Assembly: GCA_000989955.1 (NCBI GenBank)
Contig: LBTE01000002.1
Location: 21,326-85,325, forward strand
Direction of reading: 5' to 3'
Source: a candidate division TM6 bacterium GW2011_GWF2_37_49
GTDB taxonomy: Bacteria; Babelota; Babeliae; Babelales; RVW-14
DNA length: 64,000 nt
A model generated the notes under the pieces. That model searched no databases and was not told the DNA's origin. It saw only the letters and a list, made by a program, of their open reading frames with translations. The position numbers and the translations under genes are program-made. This document shows positions 1-8,292 of this stretch, piece after piece (the stretch's first letter is position 1; the number at the start of each line of letters is the position of its first letter).

Positions 1-30
1 TTCTAAAACGAATGAATCCGTTAAAAATGG

Positions 31-55
31 TTCGACAAGTTCACCACGAGCGGTG
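31..55. repeat. short repeat-like palindromic segment
   Basis: The segment has the look of a widespread interspersed element: a TTCGACAAG stretch followed by TTCACC, then ACGAGC and GGTGAA, so TTCACC and GGTGAA form a 6-bp inverted repeat. It lies downstream of the first minus-strand gene. The rest of bases 1-124 shows no gene. Only one copy is in the window, so its repeat status is inferred from resemblance to known bacterial palindromic elements. Confidence 0.35.
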
Positions 56-124
56 AATCTAACTGTGCGCAATAGTTTTAGAGAAGGTGGCTTGAACCAT
101 GCGGGCATAACGATCGATTACTGA

Positions 125-694
125 TCAATTTTCATGATTCTTGAACCCATGCTCCACTTTTTCGGCCGAGAACTTGGGAACGCTTGCCAACAACGCCTGA
201 ATTTTGGTGTGTAAAATGGCCTTAAAATCTTCTTTTTCAAGCTCTTTGGCCGTGTCAGAAAGTTGTTTGATAGCAGCGCTTAGTTGGTGTGGATCGGAGG
301 CCTTTTTTGAAATAAGTTCGCAAGTTTGGTCAAGTTTTTCTTTGAATTTGTTCTCCCAGCCTAGCTGTCCGTAGCAAAGAATGGATGCTGCAAGGGCGGA
401 ATGGTCTTCTGGATTATTTGAAAGAAGGTTTTCGTAGATTGAGACGGCATGAACCCAGCGCTTGTCTTTCAGATATAAAAATGCAGAATTTGTGTATTTT
501 TCTTGCGCACGTACTGATTCGTCAAGAGACCAAAGAATATCTCCTTCGAGTTGCAATGCATATGCCCTGTCGCGCAGTGAATGAGTGAGCAGCCGAAAAA
601 CGCTTAATGCTTTTTCTTTTTCTCTATTTTCGATCAAATTTGCAAGTTTAAACCAGGCAACACTCGATGTGTTTTGGCTCTCTTTTTGATTCAT
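125..694 (-). CDS. TPR-like helical repeat protein
   Basis: A protein of about 189 residues made of amphipathic helix pairs. The stretch from about residue 40 to 110 has the spacing of tetratricopeptide repeats, with small residues and aromatic positions (for example WVHAVSIYENLL followed by NPEDHSALAASILCYGQLG). No signal peptide or membrane segment is visible. TPR folds generally mediate protein-protein contacts. I chose the internal ATG at 694 because a GGGAG ribosome-binding site precedes it by about 8 bases; an upstream ATG at 709 is in frame. It is divergent from the phospholipase gene across a 270-base AT-rich spacer. The function is unknown. Confidence 0.6.
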   Translation of the reverse strand: MNQKESQNTSSVAWFKLANLIENREKEKALSVFRLLTHSLRDRAYALQLEGDILWSLDESVRAQEKYTNSAFLYLKDKRWVHAVSIYENLLSNNPEDHSALAASILCYGQLGWENKFKEKLDQTCELISKKASDPHQLSAAIKQLSDTAKELEKEDFKAILHTKIQALLASVPKFSAEKVEHGFKNHEN

Positions 695-964
695 TAACCA
701 ATCTCCCATTTTTAGTTTTTACAGCTTTATGCTAGAATCATTACTACAAACAAGCTTTAAAACAGTAATATTAATGTTATACTGCCGGTTTTAATACAAG
801 TAAATAACAAAATTTGTTTAAGAATCTCAATTAAAAAGTGATTTTTGATAATAAGTAGGCGTTTTTTACGTAAAATTGCTTTTTACATTAAATGCTGTAA
901 TTTCAAATATAAATTAAAGCAGGTAATTGATTGATTTAATGTAGATTATATAGTCGGGGGTTAC

Positions 965-2446
965 ATGAATTGCTTTGGCGTCTTCAAAAATTATGCCTTA
1001 ATATTAAGCTTTCTTAGCTTAATATTTTCGTGTCTGTGCGCTGCCTTGTCTGTAGACACAAGTCTGCGTCTCAGTGCTGAAGAGGTAGCTTACATCCAAA
1101 AAAGAGACACTTTCACGCAAGATAAAATTTTGAATATTGTGCAAGATTTGTTTCCTAGCGGCTTTGATAAAAATATCAATAAGTTGCCACGAATAGCCTT
1201 TTGCTTCAGCGGTGGAGGGAGCCGCGCACTGATAACATCCCTGGGTTTTATGCAGGGCATGCAGGAATGTGGTTTGGTTGACTGTGCCAGTTATTGTGCG
1301 CTGTTATCGGGCTCTTCCTGGTTTTATACGACGCTTATGCTTAAAAATATGGACCTAGACAATTATCGTGAATTTATTAAATCAAGAATGGCCCAGCCAT
1401 TTAACAAGAGCGTTTATGGCTTCTGGAGCGAACTCAGCTCAGTATCAAAACAAAGAGGTTATTCATCAATATCGGATGGATACGGAAAGTCTGTATATAC
1501 CTATCTTTTGGGTGATACGGTTTCGGAAAATGCATCCTTTGACGATATTCGCAAGGCTGTTGTGTCGGGGGCTTATAATCTGCCGTTTCCGCTATTTACG
1601 GCTATCGTCAAAAGTGGCTATCCATACAAGTGGCTGGAGTTTAATCCATTTTTAACCGGCTCAGATGAGCTTGGTGGATACGTCAAAACTGCGAACTGGG
1701 GAAGTTGTTTTGAGAAAGGTGTATGTACAAAAGAGCTGCCAGAGCTTTCGTTAGCATCATTTATGGGAATTTGGGGCAGTGCTTACTGCATAAATCGGTC
1801 CGATTTTGAACGTTGCGGTGGTGCTGAATGTTTGAAATCGCAGCCTTTTTATTATTATTTAGAACAAACCTTGGGTAGGATTATATCAACTGATAATCTT
1901 TTATACTCGGCTATGAATCAAATCGAATCCAGGTCAATGTTTGAAAATCATATGTTTGATATGGGTTTGACTTCTTCGGAGTACAAACGGGTTGTTGTTG
2001 CTGATGCAGGTCTAGATTTTAATTTACCGACGCCTCCATTATTAAAAAAAGAACGTGGTATCGACTTGATTTTTATATGCGACGCATCAGCTTATACCGA
2101 ACAAAACGATGAACATGAACAATTTAAAGCTTTGACGGAGCATGCTCGTAGAAATGGTATAGCCATTCCCGACCTTGAAAACCCAATAAAATTAACGGAC
2201 GATATTTTTGTTTTTGAAGACAAAGATCCATGTATTCCGACAATCGTTTATTTTAAGTTGTGGACCTCTTTTGGTACGCTAAAATTTGATTACTCAAATG
2301 ATGAATTTGATGCGGTTTGTGATAATGCCAAAAATATGGTTACCAACTTTCAGTACGGCATTAACTTGACTATCAAGAAGAAGACGATGTTATTAAATCA
2401 GCGTCGTGGGTGGTTCAAAAATTTGCTTTCATATTTATCCATTTGA
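965..2446 (+). CDS. secreted cPLA2-like (group IV) phospholipase/lysophospholipase
   Basis: A 493-residue lipase of the PLA2_B/cytosolic phospholipase A2 fold, expected to cleave acyl chains from phospholipids with a Ser-Asp dyad. Residues 1-27 form a signal peptide ending near SCLCAA. The oxyanion-hole motif SGGGSRA lies at about 82-88, the nucleophile motif LLSGSSW at about 113-119 (Ser near 115), and the Asp motif in VADAGLDFNLPTPP near 346, followed by RGIDLIFICDAS. These blocks match eukaryotic cPLA2 more closely than bacterial patatins. The start has a GGGGG ribosome-binding site. It stands alone, divergent from the TPR gene. I infer a secreted effector acting on host membranes. Confidence 0.85.
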   Translation: MNCFGVFKNYALILSFLSLIFSCLCAALSVDTSLRLSAEEVAYIQKRDTFTQDKILNIVQDLFPSGFDKNINKLPRIAFCFSGGGSRALITSLGFMQGMQECGLVDCASYCALLSGSSWFYTTLMLKNMDLDNYREFIKSRMAQPFNKSVYGFWSELSSVSKQRGYSSISDGYGKSVYTYLLGDTVSENASFDDIRKAVVSGAYNLPFPLFTAIVKSGYPYKWLEFNPFLTGSDELGGYVKTANWGSCFEKGVCTKELPELSLASFMGIWGSAYCINRSDFERCGGAECLKSQPFYYYLEQTLGRIISTDNLLYSAMNQIESRSMFENHMFDMGLTSSEYKRVVVADAGLDFNLPTPPLLKKERGIDLIFICDASAYTEQNDEHEQFKALTEHARRNGIAIPDLENPIKLTDDIFVFEDKDPCIPTIVYFKLWTSFGTLKFDYSNDEFDAVCDNAKNMVTNFQYGINLTIKKKTMLLNQRRGWFKNLLSYLSI

Positions 2447-2523
2447 TAACGATATTTTGTAGTGCTATACTCCGGACCTTAACATAGGTTTTTACATAGA
2501 TTTTATGTGAGTTTAGGAGTATT

Positions 2524-4056
2524 GTGTTAGACGAATTTATTGGCAAACAAAAAATAAAAAAAATAGATATTTTGGGCGGCAATCAAGACCGGATCGACAA
2601 ACAGCACAAGTTGGGCAAGCTGACTGCACGTGAGCGACTTGATGTTTTGCTTGATCAAGAGAGTTTTTCAGAGATAGATCAGTTTGCGTGTTCGCAATTT
2701 TTAAAAGAAAAATTTTATACCGATGGCGTTGTTGCAGGCATGGGCAGAATTAATGGTCAGCAAGTCGCCGTTTATGCCCAAGATTTTACTATCAAGGGTG
2801 GATCGCTTGGCAAGCGCCATGCTGAAAAAATTTGCAAAGTTATGGATTCAGCCGTCAAAGTCGGCTGTCCAATTATCGGAATTATCGATTCAGGCGGTGC
2901 TCGCATAGATGAAGGTGTGCATGCGCTTTCTGGTTACGGTCAAATTTTTATGCGCAATGTACGTTATTCTGGCGTTGTGCCGCAAATATCTATAATTTTA
3001 GGTCCATGCGCTGGCGGGGCAACCTATTCACCAGCTCTCACTGATTTTATATTTACCACAGCAGGAATCAGCAACATGTTTATTACCGGACCTGCTGTTG
3101 TAGAGCAAGTTTTGCACCAAAAGATTGGCAAAGAAGAGCTTGGCGGGGCGATGGTTCATGCCCAAAAATCTGGTGTTGCCCATTTTGTCACTCAGAGCGA
3201 GCATGAGTGCTTTGATGCGGTTAAGCAGCTTTTATCGTATCTTCCTGCTAATTATCTTGCGTCAGTTGCACGTGTGGAAGCTGGCAATGATCATGATTGT
3301 CAACTAGATCTGCAGGAGCTGGTTCCGCAAAATTTTTCGCAGGGTTATGACATCAGAAATTTGATTAATGTTGTGTTTGATTTGGAGAGCTTTTTTGAGG
3401 TACATGAATATTTTGCTGCAAATATTGTGGTTGGTTTTGCTCGACTGAATGGGCATGTTGTTGGTGTTGTGGCCAACCAGCCGATGGTCAAGGCCGGTGT
3501 GATCGATATTGACGCTTCATGCAAAGCCTCTCGGTTTATCAGGTTTTGTGATGCCTTTTCGTTGCCGATCATCTCCTTGGTCGATGTGCCCGGGTTTTTG
3601 CCAGGTGTTGATCAAGAGCACCAGGGCATCATTCGCCACGGAGCAAAGCTTATCTACGCTTACGCATCTGCGACTGTCCCCAAGATTACATTGATTTTAC
3701 GCAAGGCTTTTGGTGGGGCTTATGTGGTTATGGGCAGCAAGGAGTTGGGAGCGGATTTTAATTTTGCTTGGCCGGATGCACAAATTGCTGTTCTGGGGGC
3801 AAAGGGAGCCGTTGCAATTTTGTATCACAACGAACTTAAAAACGCGCCAGATGATCAAAAGGCTCAGGTAATGCAGTCTTTGGAGGATAAATATAACAAT
3901 GAGTTTATGAATCCGTTAATTGCAGCTGAGTTTGGGTATATTGATTCAATAATTGAACCCGCACAAACTCGTCAAAGCTTGATTAGTGCGCTCGAGAACT
4001 CTTTTAATAAAATTGAAATAACGCCAAAGCGCAAGCATGGCAATATTCCACTTTAA
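2524..4056 (+). CDS. acyl-CoA carboxyltransferase beta subunit (PccB/MmdA type)
   Basis: A 510-residue carboxyltransferase of the propionyl-CoA carboxylase beta / methylmalonyl-CoA decarboxylase alpha family. It has two crotonase-like halves. Visible motifs are GKLTARERLDVLLD near the N terminus, the acyl-CoA site IDSGGARIDEGVHAL, GPCAGGATYSPALTDF, and in the C-terminal half the biotin-side KAFGGAYVVMGSK. Length is normal for the family. Translation begins at GTG 2524, preceded by AGGAG six bases upstream. No biotin carboxylase, biotin carrier or decarboxylase membrane subunit is nearby, so whether it works in propionyl-CoA carboxylation, decarboxylation or transcarboxylation cannot be decided here. 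Confidence 0.9.
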   Translation: MLDEFIGKQKIKKIDILGGNQDRIDKQHKLGKLTARERLDVLLDQESFSEIDQFACSQFLKEKFYTDGVVAGMGRINGQQVAVYAQDFTIKGGSLGKRHAEKICKVMDSAVKVGCPIIGIIDSGGARIDEGVHALSGYGQIFMRNVRYSGVVPQISIILGPCAGGATYSPALTDFIFTTAGISNMFITGPAVVEQVLHQKIGKEELGGAMVHAQKSGVAHFVTQSEHECFDAVKQLLSYLPANYLASVARVEAGNDHDCQLDLQELVPQNFSQGYDIRNLINVVFDLESFFEVHEYFAANIVVGFARLNGHVVGVVANQPMVKAGVIDIDASCKASRFIRFCDAFSLPIISLVDVPGFLPGVDQEHQGIIRHGAKLIYAYASATVPKITLILRKAFGGAYVVMGSKELGADFNFAWPDAQIAVLGAKGAVAILYHNELKNAPDDQKAQVMQSLEDKYNNEFMNPLIAAEFGYIDSIIEPAQTRQSLISALENSFNKIEITPKRKHGNIPL

Positions 4057-4151
4057 GATTTTTGTTTGTTGATAACATCTTTTCATTTGTTCTAAAATTA
4101 AAATAAGTTTGGGTTTATATGAAGATTTTTGTGAATAAGGGAGGACGTAGC

Positions 4152-4793
4152 ATGAAAAAAGGTTTTATGTTTAAACTGCGCAGGTTATTAAAGTGGGCCG
4201 TTCTTGCGACCATCATTGCAGTTCCTGCTGGGTATTTTTTGTATCAGTCAGGTTGGCTTGGCACTGACGCCAGTTCGGTTGTTACACAGCCTGAGCAAGT
4301 CAAGGGCAAGCTTGTTACGCTGAGGATTATGAAGGAAGACTATTTTGTCGATTACCACAACATGTTTTCAAGTACAGTTCGCAAGTTTATGGAATTTCCT
4401 GATTACATAACTTTGGATTATACCATTCGTTATTTAAAGATGGAGCTTGAAAAAAGTAAGCGCGGTGAACAAATTTTATATGCTATTTTTGATAATAAAG
4501 AAAACAAAATGATAGGCGCAATCGAGGTTAGAGAGAAAAATGATTACGACCCCGGCCAGCTGGGCAATTGGGTTAACGAGAATTATTGGGGTGGAGGACG
4601 TTATCAGGAGGCATTAAAGTTAATGACACAGACGTACTTTAAGGTTCATCCCGAGGCCAAAAGTTTCAATGCCCACGTCAAGCTTTGGAATAAGCGTAGT
4701 TACTTCGCATTAAAGAAATTTGGGTTCAAGGATGCTGGTTATTACTACGAAGGCGGCCAGCCCGCAAGATATATTCTTGAATATCGAAAATAA
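4152..4793 (+). CDS. membrane-anchored GNAT-family N-acetyltransferase
   Basis: A protein of about 213 residues. A basic N terminus and one hydrophobic segment (around residues 12-32) look like an uncleaved anchor or a signal peptide. The rest has the RimJ/RimL type GNAT layout: KLVTLRIMKEDYF at the front, a central IFDNKENKMIGAIEVR strand pair, GNWVNENYWGGGRYQEAL as the acetyl-CoA region, and NKRSYFALKKFGFKDAGYYYEGG at the end. I chose ATG 4152 because GGGAGG lies seven bases upstream; an in-frame ATG at 4119 lacks such a site. GNAT enzymes are usually cytosolic, so the hydrophobic N terminus is unusual. The substrate is unknown. Confidence 0.8.
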   Translation: MKKGFMFKLRRLLKWAVLATIIAVPAGYFLYQSGWLGTDASSVVTQPEQVKGKLVTLRIMKEDYFVDYHNMFSSTVRKFMEFPDYITLDYTIRYLKMELEKSKRGEQILYAIFDNKENKMIGAIEVREKNDYDPGQLGNWVNENYWGGGRYQEALKLMTQTYFKVHPEAKSFNAHVKLWNKRSYFALKKFGFKDAGYYYEGGQPARYILEYRK

Positions 4794-4817
4794 ATTTAAA
4801 ATATTGTGGATAAGTTT

Positions 4818-4840
4818 AAAGGGCCGCAAGGCCCTTTTTT
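4818..4840. terminator. intrinsic terminator (GGGCC stem)
   Basis: AAAGGGCC (4818-4825) pairs with GGCCCTTT (4830-4837) around a four-base loop and runs into six T. It ends the GNAT transcript and overlaps the stop codon of the converging minus-strand gene; the A-run on its left side may let it work in both directions. Confidence 0.85.
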
Positions 4841-5429
4841 ATTGACTAGGATACAGATATTTGGGCGATTTTTTGAGCATTCGTATTAATTCATGTGCAG
4901 CCTGTTCAATGGATTCAGGGCCTTCTTGCTTGTATTTTTCATAAACAGCTTTTAGCTCGGGCAGCAAGAGGCTCAACTCTTCATCTGTGCATTGATCAAA
5001 AAATGCTTTTAGTGCTTCTATTTTTGATTTTTTATTTAGTTTGTTAACGACATATTTTTTGTTAACCCATGCGCTCAAAAGTAGCCCTGCGAAGGCCAAA
5101 GTACATGACAAGCAAGACATGTAAAGGCCTCTATTGCTGAGGTTTGGATCTAATTGTTTGTCAAATTTGAGGTGAAGAGCCACAATTGGAGCCTCTATGC
5201 AAGCTAAAATCGATAACCATGTGGCAAATGCGATCAGAGAATCATTGTATTTAGTTATTCGATTTAACAGCTTATCCTCGATCAGATGCCACTGTTGATG
5301 TGTGCAAGATATCTCTTTGTATGTACAAACAGTCTCATCGTTACGATATTTTATGCTTTCTTTGGATTCTAAAATTTGTGTGCCAAAAAGTTGAAACAAA
5401 CTTAACAAAAAAAATAATTTAATTTTCAT
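4839..5429 (-). CDS. signal-peptide protein with membrane hairpin, unknown function
   Basis: A protein of about 196 residues that I do not recognise. From the chosen start it has a signal peptide (MKIKLFFLLSLFQLFG). Two hydrophobic segments follow (around IAFATWLSILACIEAPIVAL and the SCLSCTLAFAGLLLSAWV region), separated by a short polar loop and followed by a very basic stretch (NKKYVVNKLNKKSK) and a charged amphipathic C terminus. ATG 5444, five codons upstream, is an alternative start; neither has a convincing ribosome-binding site. The layout resembles the proteins at 25477-26319 and 44964-45746, which suggests a loose family without obvious sequence identity. Confidence 0.6.
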   Translation of the reverse strand: MKIKLFFLLSLFQLFGTQILESKESIKYRNDETVCTYKEISCTHQQWHLIEDKLLNRITKYNDSLIAFATWLSILACIEAPIVALHLKFDKQLDPNLSNRGLYMSCLSCTLAFAGLLLSAWVNKKYVVNKLNKKSKIEALKAFFDQCTDEELSLLLPELKAVYEKYKQEGPESIEQAAHELIRMLKKSPKYLYPSQ

Positions 5430-5511
5430 TTCGACTTTCGTCATTTTATGTTTTGGATAACCTTTTTTGTTCTTGGTTTTATTTATATCACGTAAAAGCT
5501 TTATTGTCAAA

Positions 5512-5668
5512 ACTGTTATGGATAGCGTTATACATTAAAGCATGTTCTCTAAACACCTGTGTCTGTAGCCTCTCCAAAGAAATTGATAATTTTTTAGATG
5601 CGGCCTGCAGGCATAGATAGGGAGCGGGCTTACAGTAGCAATTTTTAAAACCTGCAAAAAACCCCACT
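5512..5668 (+). repeat. dispersed hairpin repeat, copy A
   Basis: First copy of the window-wide intergenic repeat. The diverged head lies around 5516-5540; the conserved block with TTTTTTAGATGCG starts near 5590; the GC hairpin pairs GCCTGC (5603-5608) with GCGGGC (5624-5629) through one T-G wobble; the tail carries AATTTTTAAAA then CTGCAAAAAAC. It sits in the 450-base spacer between two divergent genes. The rest of that spacer (5669-5879) is AT-rich with no gene that I can support. Confidence 0.75.
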
Positions 5669-5879
5669 GGTTCTGGTAGGACTGATTCAGATTGCTGTTT
5701 GGATTACGCAGAAAGCATGATTGCTGCGTGCGTATTAAATTCAAGTATGAAATATTAAATTGGCTACGCTTTATTTTTGGTTTGGTGTGGTTGCGTTTGT
5801 ATTGAGTAAATGTTAACATAAATCTTGATACGTTTGTTTATTATTTGATTTTGGTGGTTATTGCAGATAGGACATTTTT

Positions 5880-8141
5880 ATGATGAAGATTAATTTTTTC
5901 AAAAAAAGTATAATTTTATCGTGTTTAGTTTTTGTTGCAGTTTCGGTATGTCAGCTGCAATCGGCTGATCTGCCCCCAAAACCAGTTTTATACGGACAAG
6001 CCGAGCTTTTTACAGCTCTTTTGCGCGGACCGTTGGCTGGATATAGTCAAAACGTAAAATCAGAATTTGGCCAAGAAAACAATAAATCTTTGCTGATCAT
6101 GGCTAGTCTTAATTTAGTTCGTATTTTAAACGACGGCTTGGCGTTGTGGAATGCCTATCAAAAAGGTGATCTGCTCGACGATAAAAAAGGTAAAAGTGTT
6201 CAGCAGTATTTAACATTGATGTTTGTGCTTCAAGACTTTTTGTCACTTTGTGACAACACAAAAAATATGTGGAATAATTGGAAAAATAGTCATCCTAGCG
6301 ATAAAGTTTTTGAACCAATTAAAAGTGAACTGGAACTATTGTCTGAAAAAAAATTAACTCATTTAACTCAACGACTAACAACTTACGTATTACCCTTTAT
6401 TGAGACAATCGCTGCTACTGTAAGGGCTGTTGATAGTATGTCTGTTGAATACGAAAATGAACGATTAGAACTTATAAACTACCTTTGTTTTGTGGCAATT
6501 TCTGGGTGCAGAAACTTATCTGAATATTTGCAAACCAAGCGTGGAAGCTTAAAACAGAACTGGGCTATCGCCAAGGCTGTTATCAGTGCGACATTGATTT
6601 TGGTGGATTTAAAACTCAATGATAATCGAAGAGTTGCGGCTACAGCTGCGGCTGAGGCGGCAAGGGTCGCTGCTGATGCGGCTACAGCTACTGCTCAACG
6701 ATTAGCCGATGAGCGTGAGGCGGCAAGAGAAGAGGCTGTGCAAAGAGCTGAATTATTCACAGGTGAAATCAATGGTTATGAAAAGCGATTGCGTGTGCTT
6801 GAAGCGGTAAGAGATACGCAAACTGCTGAGTTTGATCAAAGAATGCGTGATCTTGAGGCGGAAAGGGTCGCTGCTGTTGGTGCGACTGAGCTTGCTGAAG
6901 CGGAAAAAAATGCTGCCGAGCGCAAATGTGATGATGCTAAAAGAAATCTTGAAGCGGCCCAAGAACGTTTTGCAAAAGATCGTTCACAGCTTGAGGCTGC
7001 TCGGCGTGAGGCTGAGAGCGCAGTCGCTGGTGCTGAATTGATAGCTCAAGGTAATGTTGTTGCCAAAAATCTGGCTGATCAGGCGGTACGTGATATGACG
7101 GCATCATTGACTGATGCTAGACGTAGTTTAGAGGCTGCCAATGCTGCAAAGGATGTTGCCGAACAAAAAATGCGTGTAGCTGAAGCTGAAATGGTGAAAT
7201 CTAACGAAGCAAGAGATTTGGCCGAACATACATTTAAAGAAATGCGTAAACAACTTGAAGTAACAACTCGCGATCAGGTCTATAAAGTTGAACAAAAATG
7301 TACTGAGCTTGATGCAGCAAGAGCTAATGCTGAAAAAGTTGCTAAGCAGTATAGTGCTGAGAAAGATGAGTCTGAGCAAAGAGTGCGTGAGCTTAATGAG
7401 GCAATGGCTGCGGCGCAAGAATTAGTTAAACAAAAAGAGCAAGCGCTTGAAGTTGCAAATAGCCATGCTCAAGGAGCGGTCGTTGGGGTTGAAAAATTGA
7501 CTGAGCAGTATAGTGCTGAGAAAGCTGTGTCTGAGCAAAGAGTGCGTGAGCTTGAAGAAAGCATTGGACAAGAGCGTGCTGCAATTGAAAAACAGAAGGA
7601 TGAGCTTGCAGAGGCACAACGTAAGGTTCAGCGGCGTGTTGATGATGTTGCACATGTAGAAGTTAAGAGAGATAAAGAATTAAAGGAATACCTGCAATTA
7701 TCAGCACAGCTTAAACAGATGAAAGATCAACTTGAGCAAAAGCTTGCTGACGTTGCGAGCGAAGAGGCTCAGGGTCAACGGATGAAGGCAGCCGAGATAC
7801 GTGCAATTCAAGAAGTTAAGCAACGCGAAATTGCAGAATATTGTAAATTAGGGTTGCTGCGTGAATCAGAGGGAGGTGTTTTGGGCATTGGAAGTACATC
7901 AAGAACTGGTGATTTAAGCGAGCGCGAGAAGCAATTATTTGATACAGTAAAATCTGCATGTGCTGTTTTTGCAAAAGATGGTGCGATAAGGATTCTATCC
8001 GCTAGTAAAATTTTGAAACAAACAGATTTACAAGAAAAGCTTAGAGGAAAAGTTCCTGAGACGGTGTTACAACAAATTATACAAGCGCAGCAATCCAAAG
8101 CATCCAGCGCATCATCGTCATCCAAAGCACCTAAAAAGTAA
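5880..8141 (+). CDS. exported long coiled-coil protein
   Basis: A 753-residue protein of unknown function. A signal peptide covers about residues 1-29 (KKSIILSCLVFVAVSVCQLQSA). A helical domain follows to about residue 250, then an Ala/Glu/Arg-rich coiled coil of roughly 400 residues with heptad spacing, and a Ser/Lys-rich tail. Within the coil one segment is duplicated: AKQYSAEKDESEQRVREL and LTEQYSAEKAVSEQRVREL, about 60 residues apart. Translation likely begins at one of the two consecutive ATG codons. It is monocistronic, ending in a strong terminator. A structural or surface role is plausible, but nothing in the sequence assigns one. Confidence 0.7.
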   Translation: MMKINFFKKSIILSCLVFVAVSVCQLQSADLPPKPVLYGQAELFTALLRGPLAGYSQNVKSEFGQENNKSLLIMASLNLVRILNDGLALWNAYQKGDLLDDKKGKSVQQYLTLMFVLQDFLSLCDNTKNMWNNWKNSHPSDKVFEPIKSELELLSEKKLTHLTQRLTTYVLPFIETIAATVRAVDSMSVEYENERLELINYLCFVAISGCRNLSEYLQTKRGSLKQNWAIAKAVISATLILVDLKLNDNRRVAATAAAEAARVAADAATATAQRLADEREAAREEAVQRAELFTGEINGYEKRLRVLEAVRDTQTAEFDQRMRDLEAERVAAVGATELAEAEKNAAERKCDDAKRNLEAAQERFAKDRSQLEAARREAESAVAGAELIAQGNVVAKNLADQAVRDMTASLTDARRSLEAANAAKDVAEQKMRVAEAEMVKSNEARDLAEHTFKEMRKQLEVTTRDQVYKVEQKCTELDAARANAEKVAKQYSAEKDESEQRVRELNEAMAAAQELVKQKEQALEVANSHAQGAVVGVEKLTEQYSAEKAVSEQRVRELEESIGQERAAIEKQKDELAEAQRKVQRRVDDVAHVEVKRDKELKEYLQLSAQLKQMKDQLEQKLADVASEEAQGQRMKAAEIRAIQEVKQREIAEYCKLGLLRESEGGVLGIGSTSRTGDLSEREKQLFDTVKSACAVFAKDGAIRILSASKILKQTDLQEKLRGKVPETVLQQIIQAQQSKASSASSSSKAPKK

Positions 8142-8161
8142 TTATTTTAGATTAAACTTGC

Positions 8162-8197
8162 AAAGAGGCCTTTGATTTCAAGGGCCTCTTTTGCTTT
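8162..8197 (+). terminator. intrinsic terminator after coiled-coil gene
   Basis: AAAGAGGCC (8162-8170) pairs with GGCCTCTTT (8183-8191), loop of 12 bases, followed by a T-rich run (TTTTGCTTTTT). Confidence 0.85.
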
Positions 8198-8292
8198 TTA
8201 TCATATAAAAAACTTGACAAATAAGCCAAAAGTCGTAATTTTTTACTTTCCAGCTGGACGTATGTTTGAAGGCCATTTTTGGAGATTAAACA

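Noticed and set aside
5535..5819. 94-codon minus-strand ORF
   Set aside because: It overlaps dispersed repeat copy A and has an odd composition (KRNHTKPKIKRSQF) with no recognisable domain. It is better explained as a chance frame through the repeat.
7128..7655. Minus-strand ORFs inside the coiled-coil gene
   Set aside because: They reflect the skewed codon content of a repetitive coiled-coil coding region, and have no start signal.
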